NCBI GenBank assembly: GCA_019918135.1
Contig: WBZZ01001140.1
Span: forward strand, 201,501 to 265,500
Origin: Paulinella micropora
Taxonomy: Eukaryota > Cercozoa > Imbricatea > Euglyphida > Paulinellidae
Length of the DNA: 64,000 nt
Direction: 5' to 3'
In this document: piece by piece, positions 54,784-64,000 of the stretch
Position numbering within the stretch: the first letter of the stretch is position 1
How the letters are laid out: each line of letters begins with the position of its first letter
The notes under the pieces: generated by a model
Told to the model about the DNA's origin: nothing
The model's database searches: none
What the model saw: only the letters and a program-made list of their open reading frames with translations
Program-made: the position numbers and the translations under genes

Positions 54784-55031
54784 ATATCATTACATTCATA
54801 TAAGTGTGATTTATACCAAAACGAACCACTATCCGCACACATTAAAGGCAGGGCATCATCCCATCCAATACACCAGTCTGACATTGGTTTGTAAATACAT
54901 TTGAACTTTGTTTCTATCCCTTGTTGAATGCACCACTTGCAACAATCCTTTTTTGAATTATTAACTCTGCTATAAAAGTCGCAGGCAGTCCGCGAAATAG
55001 CCGAGTACACAAATAGCAATATTAATAACAT
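54780..55031 (-). CDS. Small secreted Cys-rich protein, 83 residues
   Basis: The first codons (MLLILLFVYSAISRTAC) form a signal peptide or N-terminal anchor. Eight Cys follow (including CCKWC and CIYKP, CIGW), suggesting a disulfide-rich domain. First of three minus-strand genes in a row (54780-55543). Function unknown. Confidence 0.6.
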   Translation of the reverse strand: MLLILLFVYSAISRTACDFYSRVNNSKKDCCKWCIQQGIETKFKCIYKPMSDWCIGWDDALPLMCADSGSFWYKSHLYECNDI

Positions 55032-55050
55032 ATATTATAATATTCATAAT

Positions 55051-55314
55051 TTACCAAAGTAAGTGATAAGCCCAATACGCGGGTTGATTTTTATTTAAAT
55101 ATGCGGGCTTTCCATCCTTTGTTTTGATTGCTTGATGTCTGGCGCGATAACTTTCCCGTCTGTCTTCGTCTTGATGTTTGGTATAATCTGAATAACCAGA
55201 TGCGCCAAAGTTGATGCGACGGCCGTTATAGACGACATAATACTTTTTTCCTTTCACTTTACTCTCGCCGAAGTCTGTCGCGCCTAATGACAAGGCTTTC
55301 TCTCGTATTCCCAT
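55051..55314 (-). CDS. Short basic protein of a family common in algal virus-like elements
   Basis: 87 residues, ATG at 55314. Core motif KKYYVVYNGRRINFGASGYS followed by DYTKHQDEDRRESYRARH and a C-terminal aromatic PAYWAYHLLW. I recall such proteins from algal large DNA viruses and Polinton-like elements, where they are conserved but of unknown role. Basic and small, so DNA or capsid-interior binding is possible. Recognition is from memory, not from a search. Confidence 0.6.
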   Translation of the reverse strand: MGIREKALSLGATDFGESKVKGKKYYVVYNGRRINFGASGYSDYTKHQDEDRRESYRARHQAIKTKDGKPAYLNKNQPAYWAYHLLW

Positions 55315-55321
55315 TATATAC

Positions 55322-55543
55322 TTAACTCCCGATTTTACCTTCTTTAATTATATTATTATAAATCGCTTCTCGTTGCTTATCTGATAGCGGTAAGCGGTAA
55401 AGTATATTTTCAGGTTTTCTGAAAATGTTGGGGTTTGTATTCACTAAGTTCTGAGTGATGCGGATTTGGTCAATTTCCTTTCCAAGCCGTTCTAGTTCCT
55501 CCAGTTGTTCCTCGTCTTTGCTTTTTTCTTTTTTATTTTCCAT
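55322..55543 (-). CDS. Small helical protein, 73 residues
   Basis: ATG at 55543. The first half is a charged coiled coil (KSKDEEQLEELERLGKEID), the second has NPNIFRKPENILYRLPLSDK. Likely co-transcribed with the following minus gene; the gap is 7 bp. Function unknown. Confidence 0.5.
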   Translation of the reverse strand: MENKKEKSKDEEQLEELERLGKEIDQIRITQNLVNTNPNIFRKPENILYRLPLSDKQREAIYNNIIKEGKIGS

Positions 55544-55563
55544 CCTATATTATAGCAGATAAA

Positions 55564-56531
55564 ATGTCCAAGCAAAAAAAAAATCACAGATGTCAATCCG
55601 TATGTTAATCCGTATAAAGCGTATTACGAAGAAGAAGAATGGCACATTCCTGGCTACAATTTCAACGGCAAAGGGACGAATATGAGAGATCGTTTCTGGT
55701 TAAGTTATAAGGGTAGAATGGGCACTAAATCGTTTCATTTACCTGTAAATAGGATTGATTATGAAGCAGTTAGGCATGATCTTAATATTATGTATATGTC
55801 TTCAGACGAAATAGTCAGATATTTCTCGGATTTGATGTACGTAGCAAATGTAGATAAAGCAAGAAACGATCATAATGCTCCTCACGCAATACTAAGCGAA
55901 ATGGTTATAGGTAGCAAATCCATGGCAAGATTTACGTGGGAAGCACTTAAGTTTAATAAGGCTGTTCAACACCCTTTAAACGAAAATAAGTCATTGATGG
56001 AAGAAATAACACTAATGATGCGAGAATGGAAAACCTCCACGGAAGTTCTCAAATATATGGTCGCAAAACTTCCATCTGTTTTCGGCGGAACATTAACACG
56101 TCAGATACGGGGTTCCGCAAGTACTCAACATATTAATCGTGTATGGAGAGAATTAATATCAAACGCAAAATATGCGATCGTTGCCTATGCTATTCAAGGA
56201 AAGCGTAGTTTTACCGCACCTTTTGAAATGGCATATGGTGCGTATGATGATCCAGAAAAATACAAAAAAAATTAAAACGATGGTTGATGCGCTCATGGTT
56301 AAGTATGATAAATATTTAGCAGATGTTGGTTATTTTGATGATACTGGTGATTTTGTCATCAAAACAAATATTAATAAACCAAAGGCTGAAATGGATTACA
56401 AAGATTTCTTTGGAGATTGGTACGAATATGCCACTAAAGTAAGTTCTACATATTATCCAAAATTAATAAAAAAAAAGAAGACTTGTCAAAAACATCAAAT
56501 ATTGAAGTTGAACGAAAAAATAACGAATTAA
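55564..56531 (+). pseudogene. Unknown protein of the Polinton-like element
   Basis: The region starts at an ATG at 55564. Motifs: NPYVNPYKAYYEEEEWHIPG, then FWLSYKGRMGTKSFHLPVNR (clear start of a folded domain), a helical central part (LMMREWKTSTEVLKYMVAKL) and an end with DKYLADVGYFDDTGDFVIK. Rather conserved-looking, with evenly spaced aromatics. A morphogenetic or capsid-associated role is a guess by position before the structural genes. Confidence 0.45.
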
Positions 56532-56549
56532 TACAAGTATCTAACGAAA

Positions 56550-58331
56550 CGGATGACCCCCTCCAAATTGACAATATTCTTAAAAATATAACCAATTCTT
56601 ACCGCGAGTGAAAAGTTAATCGCAAACCCCACCCAACTTCAAACCTTGTCACCACCGTCCGAATCAATACCATCTGGCACTTTGCCTAAACCGATACCAT
56701 CACCCAGTTTAACCGCGTCCACATCCGTGTCTGTGTCCTCATCCGAACCATTATCACTACCGCCAAAATCAATACCATCACCTAAAACGTTACCATCGCC
56801 TAGTTTAACAATATCGTCTAGTCCGTCGGAAACAATAAAAAACGAAAATAATAATATTAATATTAATATAACTTCAGAACAAATGACTACACCAGCCGAA
56901 ATCAAATATGACCAACCAGCACGAAAGCACATGGTAGGTGCTATTGACTCAATACTCAAAGGTTTAGACCAACAAACCGCTCAGAAAATAAAAGAACAAT
57001 ACATTCAAATTATTAATGGGGCTTCAACCAAAGCGAAAATTAATCCTGATGTATGGAAAGGAAAAAGTATTAAGGAGATTGGATCACACGCGACTAGAAC
57101 CACGGGAGTAAAAATGACGCAATTAAATACTCACCGAGACACGCTACTTAATGTAATCAAGGATGAACACAAATCTAAACTTACAAAGGAACAAAAGAAA
57201 CAATTTAGAGAGTATCTTGTCGCACAAAAGATCGCATCACTTGCTCATCCAAAAGAGAGAAATCTAGCAAGAAATGGTATTACAGAGTTAAAATCAGAGT
57301 ATAGTAAATACAAAACCGAAATAAAAGATGAAGGAGAAATTGGTAAAGTTAGAGACTTGTACAATAAAGCAATACTTGCTTATTCGTCTAATGATGCGAA
57401 AACAGGAGAAACTCTCTTCAACGAAATGAAAAAGATCGCGCTACCATTAGTGAAAAAAATACAATTACCACCACCAGAGCCAAAGATGCCAGAGTCTCCA
57501 CCAGAGCAAAAGATACCAGAGCCAGAGATACCAGAGCAAAAGATACCAGAGCCAAAGTCAAAGCCAACACAAGATAATAGTAAAGCGCTTGTACCAGCAC
57601 CACCTCAAGATGATAGTGAAGCCCCCGTGGATGTGAAAGCCCCCGCAGATGATGTAGTTAAAACCGGAGTGTATAAAAGTGGAACTAAGGTAGGATTACC
57701 ATTTTATGAGAAAAAAGCCATAGTTGATGATGCTACATTGAAAGAGTATAAAGAAAATCCAGACCCCGATCCTTCCACGACACCAAATCAGGCGATGATT
57801 GATTCCATGCGATCCATTGAAGATTTTGTTAATAAACTTATGGGAAAATCGCCCGCAGAACAAAAGAAGGAACTTTCAAATCTGTTTCGTTTCATTACAC
57901 CATCCTATCAGAATGGAGGTATCGGAACTAATAAAACAAACATACTGCTTAAAGGAAATAAGGAACGGCAGGATCGTGTGCTAGATGCGCCAATGTATGA
58001 ACTTTATGATAATACTCAATTCGGCAACACCAACAACAATATGATTATGAACCGCTATAACAGGGCAGTCATGATTAAACGAGCCTCTGACAAAGTCCGT
58101 ATGCCATCCGTTAGATCGCAGTTGGTTAAAAACTTCAAAGCGGAAATTCCACTGCAAATACAAACAAGAGCAGAAAAGAAGGATTTTAAACCATTGCTTA
58201 ACCCACCCTCTAACTATTCTTTTGGAAGCCCGTATTCTCCATTCTTCCACAATTATGCCCATCCTCCCATGCCGTGGGGTGTTGAATACGATAATTATAG
58301 ACACAATCAAAACTATTTTATTAATGCTTAA
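56550..58331 (+). pseudogene. Large Pro/Ser-rich and Lys/Glu-rich protein, probable virion component
   Basis: The open part (56646-58331) starts in a Ser/Pro-rich stretch with imperfect repeats (LPKPIPSPSLT). A helical basic domain follows (KEQYIQIINGASTKAKINPD; LTKEQKKQFREYLVAQKIAS). Then comes a run of PEPKIPE-type repeats (57470-57560). The C-terminal domain is aromatic-rich (NPPSNYSFGSPYSPFFHNYA). The PEPKIPE stretch is an acidic/proline spacer. The last block is the kind of tail seen in minor capsid or core proteins. Function unknown. Confidence 0.5.
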
Positions 58332-58340
58332 ATATAACAA

Positions 58341-59201
58341 ATGAAGCGCGGACTTAGACCGAATAGATTACCGAGAAAAACACTTTTACGAATGGCACTA
58401 GAAGGAAGCAAAATTGAACAAATACACGAACATGAGTTTCAAGTTAGCCGACCCGTTATAACTGAATTACCAAAAAAGGAACGGAAGTTTAAAAAGGGGC
58501 TACAAATTGAAGCAATTGATTCCGAACGCGATAGTGTTAAAGAGAAGCAGATACAAAAGGGTAATATTCTTCCCGGAATGGGATTGTTTATCATATGCGG
58601 TGCTACTGGAAGTGGGAAGTCGGTTATGGTTGCTAATCTATTGGGCAATAAACACATGCTTAAGGGTTGGTGGGATGAAATTTATATGTTTTGTTTATCT
58701 CCCTCTAAGATGCTTACGGACATTTTGAAACTGCAAGACGATCACATTATAAGAGAAGATAGGCCAGAACTACTACGAAAAATCTTGGACGAACAAAAAA
58801 GCAAGATAGAGGCGAAGGGATATGAAAAAGCACCAAAGATATTAGTAATATGTGATGATGTTGCTCAATCTCGTAAATTTCTTAAACACGAAGTTTTACA
58901 AGAAATAGCCTTTGCCTCCACACACGCAAAGGTATCCGTTTGGATTACTACTCAATCATACATGCAAATCCCGCGAAATGTGCGAATCAATGCTCATTAT
59001 ATTGCTATATTTTCAGGTGTGAAGCGATCAGAGATTGAACGAATAAAGACGGAACACGAAAGCCAGTATTTAAGCGATAAAGAAATGGATCAGTTGATTA
59101 GACATGCGACAGCAGACCCTTATTCATTTTTATTTATTAATAATAGAGTTGCCGATAAACGCCAAGTATTTAGAAAAAATTTTGCACTATTTTGCACTTA
59201 A
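58341..59201 (+). CDS. Genome-packaging ATPase (FtsK/HerA A32-like)
   Basis: An intact frame of 286 residues from ATG 58341. Walker A GATGSGKS at 87-94, Walker B ILVICDD at 167-173, followed by a TTQS motif near residue 207 as in viral packaging ATPases. The N-terminal 75 residues are basic. The family translocates viral DNA into capsids and is a hallmark gene of Polinton-like viruses, virophages and large DNA viruses. It ends 10 bases into an A-run. Located upstream of the capsid genes, as usual in this group. Confidence 0.85.
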   Translation: MKRGLRPNRLPRKTLLRMALEGSKIEQIHEHEFQVSRPVITELPKKERKFKKGLQIEAIDSERDSVKEKQIQKGNILPGMGLFIICGATGSGKSVMVANLLGNKHMLKGWWDEIYMFCLSPSKMLTDILKLQDDHIIREDRPELLRKILDEQKSKIEAKGYEKAPKILVICDDVAQSRKFLKHEVLQEIAFASTHAKVSVWITTQSYMQIPRNVRINAHYIAIFSGVKRSEIERIKTEHESQYLSDKEMDQLIRHATADPYSFLFINNRVADKRQVFRKNFALFCT

Positions 59202-59226
59202 AAAAATAATGCTATTCATATAGCAC

Positions 59227-59707
59227 AATGAGTAAGTTATTTACTACGCCATACGCATAGGCGGTATCCATTTACCGCCAGCAGAATGGAATTAAGGGAT
59301 TATTTACCCCCAAGAAAGGCTCACCAGAATATACGTCCGTAACTCAAATCAGCGACAAAATTAAATCTGGAGAAATTCCCGCACAACTTAAACCAAGAGC
59401 ACTACGAAAAAAGAAGATACAAGCCCCAGCCGATGTCTCGCCGATAGAAACTGCCTCAACTAAATCTGCCGACCTTTCGTTGAACAGAAAAACACCCGAT
59501 TTACAGCCAAATCCCGTATCAAATACGACACCACCTCCAAATGCTTTACCCGTAGAAACAACTCCCGCCGCACCACCAGTGGAAACACAATCAGACGGGC
59601 CAACAGATGTGGAGTTTGAAGAACTTGATAGGCAAACATCAAATTCTCAAACTTACAAAGACCTTACGCATTTAATTAATTTTATGAAGGAGAACAAAAT
59701 TAGATAA
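59227..59707 (+). pseudogene. Unknown Pro-rich protein of the element
   Basis: The region begins with an ATG near 59227. The readable part is rich in Pro/Thr (SNTTPPPNALPVETTPAAPP) and ends VEFEELDRQTSNSQTYKDL, then a helix. Unstructured, with a short folded tail. Unknown. Confidence 0.4.
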
Positions 59708-59714
59708 ATAATAT

Positions 59715-60125
59715 ATGATGATTAAAAATACACGTGCCTCCAATAAATTATCTAACGAGTTTATTAACAAACTCAATGAAGCGAACAGGCCAGTGAGTGA
59801 TGGTATGTCATTGAACCATTTTGAATTATGGTCCAGTAAGGGTGCTCCTCTCGTAAATCAAGACCTCACGGAATATTCAAACTTGTATCCCATTGATACT
59901 TATAATTTACAAAATATGCTACCAGATATTAGCGATAAGGGAACATCGGATGCTGTTGATTTGGACACTGCCGTGTCTAGTCTGAAATTTTTACAAAAAG
60001 CTGTGAAGAATGCTACCTCTAGGGAGTATCAACTTGACAGCAGAGAAAGTCGTGATAGTGCTTTGACATCAATACAAGGTGATGTAAGAAAAATAAAAAA
60101 GTGTTTATGCCAGACGAATAAATAG
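59715..60125 (+). CDS. Unknown small protein, 136 residues
   Basis: ATG at 59715, intact. Motifs: LSNEFINKLNEANRPVSDGM, then LNHFELWSSKGAPLVNQDLT and a helical C-terminus with two late Cys. Placed just before the major capsid gene, so probably a virion or assembly protein. No family recognised. Confidence 0.5.
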   Translation: MMIKNTRASNKLSNEFINKLNEANRPVSDGMSLNHFELWSSKGAPLVNQDLTEYSNLYPIDTYNLQNMLPDISDKGTSDAVDLDTAVSSLKFLQKAVKNATSREYQLDSRESRDSALTSIQGDVRKIKKCLCQTNK

Positions 60126-60185
60126 GTGATTAATTTTGGAAATAATTATTTTTTTTCAACAATAATATAAGCGATCGTATTTACG

Positions 60186-61617
60186 ATGAGTGAATCCAAG
60201 GACATGAAGAACACTGAGGAGTTGATGACTCTCAACAACCTCAGATATGAGTTGCCAGCAAATCTAGCACTCACTGAGCAGGGGAGTATCTTTAAGAAGA
60301 ACTTCGCCAACCAGCAGACTTACACCAGTTCGTCTGGGACTGAAATGATTTTTACATTACAGGCAAGCACTGATTTTGTTTATGGAAAAAATTGTTATTT
60401 TGTCGTCTGACATTATGGCAGAACATCTAGTAGCCACTGATGGAAAAAATGATGTTGCTTGCGCTCTGGGTTTCCAGAACACTCCCGCAACTGCTATTTT
60501 TGAAAGATTTTTGCTAGAAAGCAAGGATGGAAGCGAACTTGAACGAATTGAAGATTTGAACAAGATGGTGCGAAATATTCTCCCGTGGCATTATCCATTT
60601 GATCATCGCAAGCAAGCACAGATGACGGGACAGAGAGAAAGTGTTGAAGTTAATAAGAATGTTACTGACCCTTCAGTTGTTAATTTTGCACTCAATAACC
60701 CCACTGCTGGTAGTGTTGCGACTGGCAATTATTTGAGAGTTTGTATTCCTCTTCATTACTTCTCTGGTATCTTTAATGAAGAAACTCTCATTCCTCCCTC
60801 TCTGATTAGTGGTATGAGACTTCGTTTGACATTTGCCCCGCCACAGGAAGCATTGACTATTATTGGAACTGCTACTGGTGGTGTTCCCACTGGTTTTAGT
60901 AGCACTGCTCTCACTTACACCATATCAAATCCAGTTGTAATGTTGGAAACCTTCTCACTTGCTCCAGCCGTGCAGAGAAATATTTTGGAACAGATGGGAA
61001 GCAAGGATGGGCTTCCATACACTTATGAAACATATTATAACCAAAAGGCAAATCCGGGCGTGTCTGTTGATTTTAATCTTCAAGTAAATAAGGCCGTTGC
61101 CCGCGCTCAGTGCTTGTATATCGTAACTCAGAATGTGCTTTCTGATAATGCTAGCATTGATAACTTGGGAACGGCTCAAATGCCTTATAAGCAGTATCAA
61201 TGTCGTATTGGTGATTGGTATGCTCCGCAACAGAAGATGGAACTCGGAGGAAGCATCGATACTCTGGCCTCCGTTCAGCGAGGATGTGCCGAATTGTATA
61301 TTAACAATCTCCAAGCGACTATGGGTATTCGTGATGCTTATATGACTTCCTCTGTTTCTCTTGAAGACTTTCGCTATTGGTATTCTGCTGGACTTGCCAC
61401 TACTGCTACAAACGGAGGATTTGCCACCATTATCCAAACTCTCAATCAGTCTCCGCATATTGGAGCGTCTGGTCTTGCAGTTAATAATTCACGAACTGCG
61501 GAAGTTACTCTTCGGTATGCTTCTGATTATGGTGCCACAAATAAGGCCATCACCGCTTGGTTGAAATATGTTAAAGTCGCGTCTATCTATCCCAGTAGAT
61601 GTGTCCTAAAACAATAA
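60186..61617 (+). pseudogene. Double-jelly-roll major capsid protein gene
   Basis: The region opens with an ATG at 60186 (MSESKDMKNTEELMTLNNLR). Features typical of double-jelly-roll capsid proteins of this group are the N-terminal NFANQQTYTSSSGTEM, the hinge-region NYLRVCIPLHYFSGIF and GMRLRLTFA, and the late segment QSPHIGASGLAVNNSRTAEV with a final ATNKAITAWLKYVK. The length (about 470 codons) is that of Polinton-like and virophage capsids. It forms hexon-like trimers of an icosahedral shell. Fossil; the coordinates give the whole region. Confidence 0.8.
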
Positions 61618-61658
61618 AAAAAATTAAAATTAAAATATAATATTTTATAATATAGCAA

Positions 61659-62497
61659 TGTCATTTACAATCTCTAATCTTGAAGACGAAAAGCAAACGA
61701 AAAAAAATTTCCTTCTTCGTGTCTCGTCAAGTGATAAACAGAATCAAAATCCGCTTCTACTCACAATGGCCGTTTCGTTGTTGATCTCCCAGCAACTGGT
61801 CGTAATATTGATATAATCAGTGCTTATGTCGTAAAGAGTATCTCTATCCCAAATGTTTTCCCAAATAGTATTACCGAGTTATGCCAACACTCTCACATTA
61901 ATTAAAACAACGGGATCCGCTACAAAAACGGCAATCGTAACAGAAAATCAATACACCATTGATACATTTATTACCGCTCTTCAAACTGCAATTAATTCAG
62001 CAATTACCCCAAACTCTGTAGTTATAACTTTGAACTCCGTTAATAAATTGAATTTCGCTTTCACTGGTGATACGTATGCTTTTGATTACGATAATAGCAC
62101 GATTAGAGATAAAATAGGACTAACTGCCGATATCTCGGCCGCGGCGAGTGCCACGATGCAATCCATAGTCAATCTAATCGGTGAATCGGCCGTTTATGTT
62201 CATAGCCGTGCTTTAAATCAATCTGGTTTAGTTGAAGCAAATGGTAATTTCTCTGTCGTTGGTAAAGTGAACATGAGTAAGCCGTTTGGGGTACAATGTT
62301 ATTTTGAATCGTCAAACGATATTGCCGATTATGTGCCATTTAATACAACGAAAAGTTTAAGAACTATTGATATCGTTATTAGAAATGCGAGCGGCAATAT
62401 ACTCGAACTGCCATTGAACTTTGAGAGTCTTCGCACAGCGTATGGACGCTTTGGAGAAACTCGCGCTCTTTTTGCGTTATGGTCCAATTGCTGGTGA
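61659..62497 (+). pseudogene. Penton-like (single jelly roll) minor capsid gene, at the right end of the element
   Basis: The region begins at an ATG at 61659 after an AT-rich gap with TATAATATTTTATAATATAG. It carries LEDEKQTKKNFLLRVSSSD and, further on, beta-rich segments (KTAIVTENQYTIDTFITALQ; NLIGESAVYVHSRALNQSG). Its position just after the major capsid gene, its size and its beta-rich pattern fit the minor (penton) capsid protein. The AT-rich element stops at its end. Fossil. Confidence 0.6.
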
Positions 62498-62980
62498 CGG
62501 GGAGGTTCGTACACAAGCGCGACATGGACGCGCGGCCTTGCGACCTTGGCACAACACACACAAGTGCAATAGTAAGTAAAAAACTCCTTTCCCGCCCTGT
62601 TCTTGCCCACAACCCTCTCTCTCTCTCCCTCGCTCTCCGCTTGTCCTCTTTCCGGGGCGGCCGTTTGCTTCGCCATTTCTCCCAAAGTTCTTTGCCTCCC
62701 TCCCCGCCCCTGCTCCAATTTTTCTTTTTCTACGAAGGAAAGCAAAAAAGAAAACCTGGGGGAAAGATGAATTCTCCACCCTTTGGTCCCCCCTCCCTCT
62801 TCTCCCTCCTCTCTCCCCGCCCCTCCCTCGCTTCTTTTCTACGATTTGGACCTCCCTCCCACCCGCCCCCCCCGCCCTTCTTCCACCCCTGAAAAATGCC
62901 CCGATCCGGAGGCGGAGAGGCCTGGGAGCGGACTGGATAAGTGAAAGAACAAAACAAAAAAGAAAGCCCACTCAAAAAAA
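62498..62980. other. GC-rich and pyrimidine-rich junction region
   Basis: GC-rich sequence resumes near 62498. On the minus strand an ATG at 62525 opens a short frame (MSRLCTNLPVTS) running to the element junction. It may be the original N-terminus of the surface-protein gene interrupted at 34.96-43.44 kb. From 62580 to 62890 the DNA is C/T-rich low-complexity, followed by the leader CACTCAAAAAAAATG of the next gene. Confidence 0.5.
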
Positions 62981-63847
62981 ATGCTACTGTCAGCCGTGCT
63001 GGCGACCCTGCACTATGCCGCTGCCAAAGCTACGCTGGGGTCGGCCGAGGTCAAGCTCTTGCTAGAGCGGCAGAGCGCACGCGAGCTCTTCGTGTCCCTG
63101 TGGTCGGTCGAGCAGGGGCAGGTCCTAACACTGCCCGCCATTGTTGTGCAATCCCAGGGGTTCGTGAACTGGGGTGACGGCGGGCCCGACGAGAGCTGTC
63201 CAACACCCCCGCTCCCGTGCCGGCATGTCTATGCCACCAGTGGTTTGGTGCGTGTCACCACGACCCTGGCGCTGGCGGGCTGGACCATGCAGGAGGCGGA
63301 TCAGACCACACGCGATGCTCTCGTTGAAATTGTGAGCTGGGGTCAGGTAATACTGCACCCCTCGAGCGGCCGGCACTTCTACAACTGCAGCAGGCTGCAG
63401 AGGTTGCCGCCTGACGCACCCTCGCACACAGACAAGGTCACGTCGCTGGAACAGAGTTTTGCCATGGCCAGGGTCTTCAGCTCGGGGGGCTTGGGCTCCT
63501 GGGACACGTCGAGCGTAATTACTTTGCGAGGGGCTTTTGCTATGGCCTCGGCGTTCGATGAGGACCTGACTGGCTGGGATGTAAGCCGCGTGCAGGATGC
63601 GGGTGGGGCTTTCGTGAGGGCGGCCGCGTTCAATCACCCGTTGCCGTGGCGCACGACAAACCTGCGGGATACGACCGCCATGTTCGCGTATGCCGCCGCC
63701 TTTAACCAACCGCTGTCTACCTGGTGGACCGGCGCTATTACTCGCGCAAACGGGATGTTTATGGACGCAACCCAGTTTGACCAGGACCTCAGTGCCTGGC
63801 GTTTTGGTACTTCTGTCAGCTGTCGCTATTGCAGAACAGTGCCTTGA
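62981..63847 (+). CDS. BspA/DUF285-type surface protein with signal peptide
   Basis: The ATG at 62981 (MLLSAVLATLHYAAAKA) has a plausible N-terminal signal. Residues 40-130 form a beta-rich segment with FVNWGDGGPDESC, resembling a PKD/Ig-like fold. From about residue 150 there are repeated units of about 25 residues with the DUF285 signature: FAMARVFSSGGLGSWDTSSV, FAMASAFDEDLTGWDVSRV, AMFAYAAAFNQPLSTWWTG, ATQFDQDLSAW. DUF285/BspA repeats are leucine-rich-like surface repeats found in protists, bacteria and giant viruses. The end at 63847 may be a premature or alternative frame. Another secreted-type product like the EGF-like, lipase-like and SGNH-like genes in this window. Confidence 0.75.
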   Translation: MLLSAVLATLHYAAAKATLGSAEVKLLLERQSARELFVSLWSVEQGQVLTLPAIVVQSQGFVNWGDGGPDESCPTPPLPCRHVYATSGLVRVTTTLALAGWTMQEADQTTRDALVEIVSWGQVILHPSSGRHFYNCSRLQRLPPDAPSHTDKVTSLEQSFAMARVFSSGGLGSWDTSSVITLRGAFAMASAFDEDLTGWDVSRVQDAGGAFVRAAAFNHPLPWRTTNLRDTTAMFAYAAAFNQPLSTWWTGAITRANGMFMDATQFDQDLSAWRFGTSVSCRYCRTVP

Positions 63848-64000
63848 GCACAGGACATTTCCCGCAGGGGCTGCCACAGGAATGTCTCTGAAACGGCGCG
63901 CGAAAGATGTCTGAGAAAAAGGAAGGCCAAGAGAGGGGAAATCGGTTTCTTAGTTTCCTGTTCTTTGCTTACAAAAATTAAAAAAAGAAATGGTCGTTGG
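63848..64000. other. Right edge, no gene seen
   Basis: The last 150 bp hold A-rich DNA with ATTAAAAAAAG near the end. No frame with good coding character is visible. Confidence 0.6.

Larger units (their letters stand above)
46350..62497. mobile_element. Polinton-like virus / virophage-like element (AT-rich, about 16 kb)
   Basis: This AT-rich block contrasts sharply with the GC-rich flanks and the intermediate gypsy fragment. It contains a primase-SF3 helicase, a fibre with S74 chaperone, a FtsK/HerA-type packaging ATPase, a double-jelly-roll major capsid gene, a penton-like gene and a dozen small genes, most on the plus strand with a short minus cluster. No family B polymerase, retroviral-type integrase of its own, protease or terminal inverted repeats are seen, so the ends may be lost. 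It has roughly a dozen interruptions of frame and is a fossil. The gene set fits Polinton-like viruses and virophages of protists. TATATATA-like boxes lie just before several starts. Confidence 0.85.

Noticed and set aside
46350-62497. Whole block as a Maverick/Polinton with its own integrase
   Set aside because: The only integrase nearby belongs to the gypsy pol with reverse transcriptase and RNase H attached. No DNA polymerase B or protease is seen.
1-64000. Bacterial or phage origin for the window
   Set aside because: AATAAA signals, GT-AG introns, RS, MYND and F-box-like domains and LTR elements fit a eukaryote or its virus. No Shine-Dalgarno pattern or operons.
1-64000. tRNA or rRNA genes
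   Set aside because: Scanning by eye found no TTCRA loop with matching stems and no rRNA-like conserved blocks. A covariance search could still find a diverged tRNA.

Overview
The window is a GC-rich, densely packed eukaryote-type sequence interrupted between about 34.96 and 62.5 kb by mobile and virus-like DNA of different base composition. The GC-rich part carries genes on both strands with short gaps. Those gaps are full of long poly-T, poly-C/G and purine/pyrimidine runs. AATAAA signals lie at or just after several stop codons. Three genes are best explained by short GT-AG introns (80, 174 and 62 nt). There are no ribosome-binding sites, operons, tRNAs or rRNAs that I can see. This fits either a compact protist nuclear genome or a large DNA virus of a protist (free or integrated). 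The packing, an AEP-type primase and the set of RING, MYND, F-box-like and Sel1 proteins lean viral. The introns and retrotransposons lean cellular. I cannot settle it from the sequence.

Left GC-rich region, 1-34.96 kb. A primase runs off the left edge and is followed by a RING/TRAF-type/Sel1 protein, a spliced RING protein with an acidic segment, a spliced SR-rich protein, a spliced membrane protein and a 58-residue protein. After several unknown proteins and an F-box-like protein comes a complex 560-bp repeat array bordered by GT tracts. Further right are a P-loop protein, an acidic/lysine-rich nuclear-type protein, two long unknown proteins, an EGF-like secreted protein, a class 3 lipase-like protein, a coiled-coil protein, a MYND protein, a Sel1 protein and an SGNH/PC-esterase-like protein. 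About half of these genes are open in one frame or after a plausible splice. The others change frame one to a few times, which could be decay, unrecognised introns or consensus indels.

Insertions. A nearly whole Ty1/copia retrotransposon (34962-43299) has almost identical LTRs and a perfect 5-bp target duplication, and it lies in the proline-rich N-terminal part of the SGNH-type gene. It carries an unusual extra ORF with a MYND zinc finger. After about 130 bp of GC-rich DNA comes a Ty3/gypsy pol fragment (about 43.44-46.35 kb). Next to it is an AT-rich Polinton-like/virophage-like element (about 46.35-62.5 kb) with primase-helicase, fibre with S74 chaperone, packaging ATPase, double-jelly-roll major capsid and penton-like genes. 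The last element is a fossil with roughly a dozen interruptions and no visible terminal inverted repeats. GC-rich DNA resumes at about 62.5 kb with a secreted BspA/DUF285-like repeat protein.
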